Origin: Apostichopus japonicus
Lineage: Eukaryota; Echinodermata; Holothuroidea; Aspidochirotida; Stichopodidae
NCBI RefSeq assembly: GCF_037975245.1
Contig: NC_092561.1
Coordinates: 7,262,501 to 7,326,500 of the forward strand
Direction: 5' to 3'
DNA length: 64,000 nucleotides
Position 1 is the first letter of the stretch. Every line of letters begins with the position of its first letter. Positions 58,703 to 64,000 of the stretch are shown here, piece after piece. Made by a program: the position numbers and the translations under genes. The notes below the pieces were generated by a model that saw nothing but the letters and a program-made list of their open reading frames with translations, was not told where the DNA came from and did no database searches.

Positions 58703-61700
58703 CTGTTGAAAAGGACGAAGATGCTCTGAGCTTTCATAATCTAACCTACAAATTTTGCTACAAATTGTGAACAATTTCAAAATTAGTCCTGGCCCAGAAA
58801 TGAGCAAGTGCTAAATATTTAGATAATATCTCTCAGTTAGGGATGCCATAGATATTTTTCTTTGGTTGACAAGTGGTACACTGCATCTTGAGGGTGGTGG
58901 TCTAAGGGGTGTCCGCCCCCCCATCCAACAATCCTCCCTCCCCCCTGCCTGCCCCCCTTCCTCTCTTTTGAAGAAACCATAACAAATGGTGGCACATTCA
59001 TAGCTTTATACACCAGTTGAGTACAGTGTAAAATATCCTCACTTTCATATTATTATTATAAATTTTTCTATGCAAAACGCGAATACCACACATCATTTTT
59101 CGACTGCAACTTTAGAAAACACTTTCTTAGCGAAACGGTTCATTATGTTTATAGTAGAAAGCAGTATCAGCTTCGTATGTTGAAGCATGATCATCAATTT
59201 TTTTCTCACAAATTTACCAGAATGATACGATAAACGTTAATTCAAGCACAATGTTACAGAAATTTCTCTAAAATTTTTTTTGTTCTGATGGAATCCAAGA
59301 TTCCAAGTAGTCAATCAAAATTATTGGATCTGAAGGAAAGCGAAAATCAGCGTTACAAGAGCAATGGTGCTCTAAGCCTCTTTGAGTTCATGTGTACTAT
59401 CTGATATAACGATGGATGTTGACACAACCAGACAGCCAAATGTCTTTCTGTATCTTTGGTTAAATTTAAAGACACTCTCAGTTCAGCGCTGTGAAAGTTG
59501 AATTTATAAATATTAAATTTGATCGCCCCACAGATTTTTCATTTCCCATATATGCAATATATCCATTACCAGATAGCTATTGAAAACAAACTGATCCATA
59601 TTTACGTGCACACTCTAATCTCATGAAAAAGCACTCTTTCCACCTGTTAAAATAATGGTATGGCCCACCACACATTGTTACAGATCTATACATCATACAT
59701 TGTCAATCAAAATATATCTGAAAAGTACCTGTTGTGATTGAGTTTGTCCAACAGCGTCTGGGTTCTGCGCATCCGAAGCAACTTCTTGTTTTGGGGGTGA
59801 CACTGTTTGTTGCCATGGTGATATGCTGCCTTGATTAACCTCCCTCTGGTCTGCCTTGCTCGGATTTGTTCCTGGGTAATCAGTCCCATGCTGGTGGATT
59901 GAACTTTGTTGCCTAGGTAATGGGTTATCCTCGGCCACGTTTTCTATCGGTTTCTTAAATTCGGCCAAAGTTTCTCGACTCTCCCTGTCTAAAACAACAT
60001 TGCTATTACTCAGTGGAACTGAAGAGGGTACCTTACTGTCTTGGTTGGCCAGGAATGCTTTGTTTCCTGTTACTTCGACAGCTGGCATTTGTTCCTTTTG
60101 TCCGATCAATAATTCCTCTTCCATGGATGGTAGACTGTCATGTGATTGATAACAAGACTTGTCCATTCTTCCACATTCCTCGTTGTTTACTTGCAGCTCA
60201 TTGGCTACTGCCTTCGCATCAGAAACTGTCCTCTCATTCAAGGAAACAGACTGTCTGTCTTTATCAGTTTCCATTGGAGGTGTACTTTCCTCTTTACGTT
60301 TACTACTTTTCTGAGGTCCATCTTCCTCTCCAGATCCAGTTTCCTCCCCAGGTCCATTTTCCTCTCCAGGTCCATTTTCCTCGACTGGTTTGCTTTTTGT
60401 TGGAGATTCATTTTCCTTTTTCGTTTCTGGCTTCTTCGGAGCTTGTGACATCTGCAGTACGTCCGAGCTTGGGTCTTGCTCTTTCAGGTGGACCTGTAAA
60501 TAGTCGTATATTTCCAGCAAGCAAAATGCATCCAAGGCTGGAAGAGAGAAGACATGAAAAATGGTATTTTGGAAAAAACATCACTTATTGACATTCAACT
60601 TGAAAAGGGTTCCACAAAGGGCAGAAAATGTGTGAAAGCATTATGGCAATCTTTATTTATTTATTGTTTTCATCAGTATTTTCCATCTCTGTGACAACAG
60701 GGGGAGGTAAATATAGAGAGGGAGGATTGTGGCGGGGGGGGGGGGTTGGGGGAGGTGGTGGGGTTGGTGTTGCTTCTTCAACAGGTTTTAGAGTGTTTAC
60801 ACTGTAACTGTCCAAGTTACAGGTGTCTTTAAGGACAAAAGTCAAAGAAAGTTTCAGCACTTTGCCATGGGACTAATCTATCAGTATCATGTTTTCAATG
60901 GACAGATAAGATTCTCAATTCTTCTTTGCCATATGAGGAAAGTCAAACTTTTTGGACTAAGTTGAGTTTAAATAAAGTTAAACTACAAAACTTAGATGGA
61001 CAGGAGATTTTTGTTTTATGGTTGTATTATACTTATCTGCACAGTTAAACTGTTAAAGGGGGACTGCTCGTACAAGCTGATGCTTTTTCAGTCCTCCTCC
61101 ACCACCTTGTTTTATCTTGACTCTGTACAACTCCTCTCTTATTGTTATGGAAATATACTCAAACTCAAACAACAACAAGACAGAGAAGACAGCTTCATTG
61201 ATAGAGATACTAAAAAGCCAATGAAAGCGCCCAGACAGCATTCGAAGTATCACCATATTTTCTTTTTCCGTTTGGCAGTGTCGTGGGGACGGGAGGGTGA
61301 GGGGGGGGAAAGGATATGATGATGACTTCTTCAATGGGTTTTCATACCAGTGGAGTGTTAGCTCAGTGGTTAACGCCGGTGCCTTTCAATCATAAGGTCC
61401 CCAGTTCGAGTCACCCCAAGATTAATGTATGTCGTCCAGTTACAGAATTGACAATTCATAATTATGGATGTTAAATATGAATCTAAGAGACTGATTTTGG
61501 TCAGCTTGCAGCTTTGATAAGCCTATGATGGCTTCTTTGTGAGTTCCTGCTTGCAGAAGGATCTAAAATACATACATAAATACATACTTACACACATACA
61601 TGCATACATACATACATACCTGCATACTTGGTCTGTGCCAGCCGCAACGGCCTCAACTCCCATCCGGACATTTGTTCGTCCTTGTTCAGCGGCTCGCCCA

Positions 61701-62841
61701 GACAGCAGTGCAGAAGCTCGTTCAAGCCGCGATACGGTCTTTTCTTATCGTTCCTGTCGATGTTCAGCAAGAGCGGGTAAACCTGCTCCACGTTGGCCTG
61801 CGTGGTCTTCAAGTCCACGAACGACTGGCTGTCCGCGATGGCCTGTTTCAGATACGGGTAGGATTCTTGCAGCTTGGTCAAATCCGACTTGATGTCGTAT
61901 CCGAGTTTGGTGATCTTGTCGTCGCCGAACACGTTCGCAAAGAAGGCGGCGACCTCATCGTGCCTGCCGGTATCGTTCAGACCGATCATGTCCAGCAGAT
62001 ACACTTTACTTCGTATGGCCAACTGGACTAGCGCGATACTGACTGGCTCTTCCACCGTCAGGTAAGAAGCCCGCCATTCCATGTCCATTCCCAAAATTCC
62101 ACAAATCTGTTAATATTATGTAGAAAAGGTTACAATGTTGACTTGCCAAGTTACAGATAAGTGTCATAGTTCCCTGAAATGGGTTGTCAATGTTTGGTAC
62201 ACATTTCTGGGGTAGGTGTCGTTTGGTGATTTCAGCTGCATCTAGTGCGTTTGTCTCGTCAAGAGGTAATAAATCTCCTCTCTCGTGTTTGTATTATAAG
62301 CTATTGGGTAAAACAGACCTGACGCTTTACGAACAACACTTGTGAAGGTCACATACAAAATTATTCCCCTCTGATTGGTAATATAAGTTCTCCAATTGTC
62401 GTCGTGAATGACTGCACACTGTCAAAACTATGTTGTCAAAAATATGCCACATGTTTCATATTTAGACTGAGGACCACATTGTTTATTTCCATTCTTTAAA
62501 AGTACAAGTATCCTTACCTTAACAATACCCCTTAACAATAGAATTCTTTGGAGGACGTGGTGAATCTTTTGAAATGTCATCTGAGGACTTGGAATTCCTT
62601 TGTTCAAGTCCTCAGAGTTAAAAAAAGTGCACACATAACATACACACGTGCCTATCCTTGACTGTCTGCCTAACACACAAGGAACCAATAAAGAAACCAG
62701 AAGGAACGCCAAACCAGGGGCTGAAATACCTGAATCTGTTTGGCGACCTCTAACAGCTCGTCGACAACGTATACCACCTTCACATCGCTAAGAGGTATAC
62801 TCAGTTGGTGATACGACTCCTGCTGAGGAGGAGGCCTTGAG
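53919..62841 (-). CDS. Candidate fusion gene: MUT-7/EXD3-like 3'-5' exonuclease joined to ALKBH3; 5' end not found
   Basis: Ten minus-strand exons are recognisable: 62841-62730, 62106-61620, 60537-59729, 58702-58443, 58028-57981, 57176-57070, 56528-56440, 56285-56076, 54889-54785, 54014-53919 (stop). Phases agree at every junction, giving 773 visible residues. Residues 38-202 are a DEDDy exonuclease: GMDMEW (D45, E47), GYDIKSDLTKL (D112), YAALD (Y198, D202). Residues 203-469 are a Glu/Pro/Ser-rich linker. Residues 470-773 match ALKBH3 throughout: EKRRRNRLQGAG, FVFKE, PRMSLWFGEFPYTYSR, WHSDDE (Fe ligands H675, D677), HRVPKEYH (H743), RVNLTYR (2-oxoglutarate arginines R755, R761). The first ALKBH3-like exon starts at a pyrimidine-rich acceptor in phase 0, matching the preceding donor, and has no ATG before EKRRR. 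The first recognised exon begins in phase 2, so at least one upstream exon is missing. The alternative is two adjacent genes, with ALKBH3 using an unseen ATG exon. Domain calls are secure; the fusion itself is moderately supported. Confidence 0.68.
54530..54770. repeat. Dispersed GACGTTTCGATCC family copy
   Basis: Reverse-complement relative of 6831-7075 (ctgttggtttctttcttctc, gtgttcaccctgctcatta, gaagaagatcctgccagg). In the last ALKBH3 region intron, beside the exon at 54785-54889. Confidence 0.8.
55508..55660. repeat. Three tandem units of about 55 bp
   Basis: Units contain cctaaacacaatc, ttgctcatgggaagggtc and gaaaacctttt. In an ALKBH3 intron. Confidence 0.85.
55845..56045. repeat. Degenerate ATGTCTACAT-rich stretch
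   Basis: Many variants of tgtctacatatgt and atatgtc. It lies directly next to the ALKBH3 exon at 56076-56285, on its intron side. Confidence 0.7.
58290..58415. repeat. Dispersed TTAGCAAACTGC family copy
   Basis: Contains ttagcaaactgcttatccac and gacgtttcgatcctagcagg, as at 6531 and 17652. It ends about 25 bp from the donor of the ALKBH3 exon at 58443-58702. Confidence 0.85.
58703..59728 (-). other. Intron between the exonuclease linker exon and the first ALKBH3 exon
   Basis: I looked here for Mut7-C coding sequence and for an ATG exon for a stand-alone ALKBH3. Neither is evident, although an ATG followed directly by gt near 58975 (minus) cannot be excluded as a minimal first exon. A C-rich tract lies at 58910-58965. 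Confidence 0.5.
59729..62841 (-). CDS. 3'-5' exonuclease portion (MUT-7/EXD3-like, DEDDy), 5'-incomplete
   Basis: Given separately in case the fusion is wrong. Exons 62841-62730, 62106-61620 and 60537-59729. The first carries SYHQLSIPLSDVKVVYVVDE, the segment that precedes the exonuclease fold in EXD3. The second holds nearly the whole catalytic domain with motif I (DxE) and motif II (D in GYDIKSDL). The YxxxD of motif III spans the junction to the third exon, where TAT GCA G|CC TTG GAT rebuilds YAALD. All catalytic acids are present, so activity is expected; the family acts on RNA or DNA 3' ends (MUT-7 functions in small-RNA silencing in worms). The C-terminal Mut7-C domain usual in EXD3 was not found downstream. 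The 809-nt third exon is linker, with short acidic repeats of the ENGPGEE type. If this gene ended alone, reading through the last donor gives only 11 more residues before a stop. Confidence 0.85.
61352..61619 (+). repeat. tRNA-derived SINE, most complete copy, with (CATA)n tail
   Basis: The A-box-like gttagctcagtggttaacgc (from 61357) and B-box-like cagttcgagtcacc near 61403 mark the Pol III head. The body runs to gcttgcagaaggatctaa (about 61566), followed by a (CATA)n tail to 61619. The tail abuts the exonuclease exon at 61620-62106. Other copies: 1331, 24634 and 38727. Confidence 0.9.
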
Positions 62842-64000
62842 CTAATGACGAGGAAGAGAATAAAACAAAGCAAATGACACAAGCAATCAAATATTCATGA
62901 CTTTAATTTGTTTTACACTTACAGACAGTGTGGACGGGAACCAGAAGATGGGATCTTAAATCACTCTTTCACAAGATGGGCCGGAGGAAAACATTCCTTG
63001 GAGCAAACTGCCAGACTGAATCAAACTTGGACTATGAATTGAACTATGTGCCGCTGAGTAACTGGGTAGGATGCTCAAGCCTTAAGTGTTTAGATAATCT
63101 TAATTTCGTGGGCTGTACTGAACCTTATACGGGCCTGATTTAATATGTGGTATTCCACAGGGGAAGAGTATTTTGGTCGATCAACCTTTTTTTAGATATT
63201 GTATTCGAGAGAGGTCTTTTGAAATTTTGAACCATGCTGGTCCTCGATACACACAAAAGCAAAATAGACAAGTTGTACAGCATGAGGAATCAGTATGCTG
63301 AGTTTTCAGATCCGTCCGAGTTGGACGTAGTAAAGAAATTATTTTGATGGCATAATTGTTGCACACAAAGACTTTATAAACAGGGCATCCTTTCTAGATA
63401 ACATTTAACACCATCTTTCTTTTACAATTTTGTTATGCATCAATGGTTAAACAAGATATTTGAGGCCCAAAAAATGTCTCCTGTTTTTCTATCAAGTTTT
63501 GCTTTGCATATGAGGAAATAACGACTAGTCTGTGGGTTACACTAACATTTCCTGTCACTTTCATGTATGACCCTCGGATGTTTAAAATGCTGACGGATTT
63601 GATACAAAAAAGCCAAAATCTTCACAGATGGTAAAGGAGTACTTATAGACTAGTGTTTACACGGGTCCACAAATCGCGAACCCGGTACCCGAGAGCCGTT
63701 ACCTGTCGGGTATCCAGGTACCCGGAAAAAAATTGTTTACCCTCGTGTATCGTGATTTTCAAGAAATTACATATCGGATGCTATAATAAATGAATTATAT
63801 TCTCCACTGACAATGTTTTCATGTTCAAATACGTAGGTGTAAGATAAGGTATAAAACCTTCCTCAATAATTTCTATTTGCTTTTGTTTCTTTCATTGTGA
63901 CGCAATTACAAGATAACCATGGAATACTTTCGTTATAGCTGTTATCTTCGACCATATGGTAGCCTAACACCACACTAAATCAATGGGAAAATCTTGCCTA
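62842..64000. other. Upstream of the first recognised exonuclease exon
   Basis: At least one further exon ending in phase 2 is required upstream on the minus strand, but I could not identify it here. Around 63650-63735 is a GC-rich patch with repeated acccggtacccg-like motifs, possibly a MITE end. Otherwise nothing recognisable. Confidence 0.4.

Noticed and set aside
60013..60591. 192-codon plus-strand open frame
   Set aside because: Antisense shadow of the exonuclease linker exon, whose minus-strand frame has correct splice sites and continues the DEDDy domain.
61588..62031. Plus-strand open frames of 117-143 codons
   Set aside because: Antisense to the exonuclease catalytic exon, which has recognisable motifs on the minus strand.

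Overview
The window is eukaryotic, intron-rich and AT-rich, with long pyrimidine tracts, microsatellites and very many small transposon relics. The proteins are metazoan. The coexistence of a TICAM-type TIR adaptor, a MUT-7-like exonuclease and an ALKBH3 gene, plus the repeat style (tRNA-derived SINE, hAT-like MITEs with GC-rich ends, GACCCC-rich repeat), suggests an invertebrate deuterostome, most likely an echinoderm. That assignment is inference; no search was run.

Layout. 1-1835: gene-free, with MITE ends and a SINE copy. 1836-25036 (+): a complete 25-exon PRPF6 gene (tri-snRNP HAT-repeat splicing factor, 929 aa); all exon phases close. 25037-32582: gene-free, repeat-filled. 32583-36647 (-): a two-exon gene for a 542-aa protein with a disordered N-terminus, a TICAM/TRIF-like TIR domain and a C-terminal death domain. 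36648-42513: gene-free, holding a SINE, a MITE and a trinucleotide repeat. 42514-48614 (-): a complete 8-exon ATP5PB gene (mitochondrial ATP synthase peripheral-stalk subunit b, 248 aa), with a 33-bp satellite in one intron. 48615-53918: nested MITEs and no gene. 53919-62841 (-): ten exons encoding a DEDDy 3'-5' exonuclease of the MUT-7/EXD3 family, an acidic linker, and a complete ALKBH3 dioxygenase. The exonuclease linker exon and the first ALKBH3 exon join in phase, and the ALKBH3 exon has no ATG before its conserved start, so the simplest reading is one fusion gene whose 5' end lies beyond my recognition or outside the window. 62842-64000: no exon recognised.

The genes do not form an operon-like unit. 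PRPF6 and ATP5PB are housekeeping genes. The TIR-death protein is a probable innate-immune adaptor. The exonuclease-AlkB protein would link RNA or ssDNA 3'-end trimming with alkylation reversal. The two strongest leads are the exonuclease-ALKBH3 fusion and the TIR-then-death adaptor, whose domain order is the reverse of MyD88. Exon coordinates were read by eye from splice signals, phase and remembered family sequence, so single-base errors at junctions are possible.
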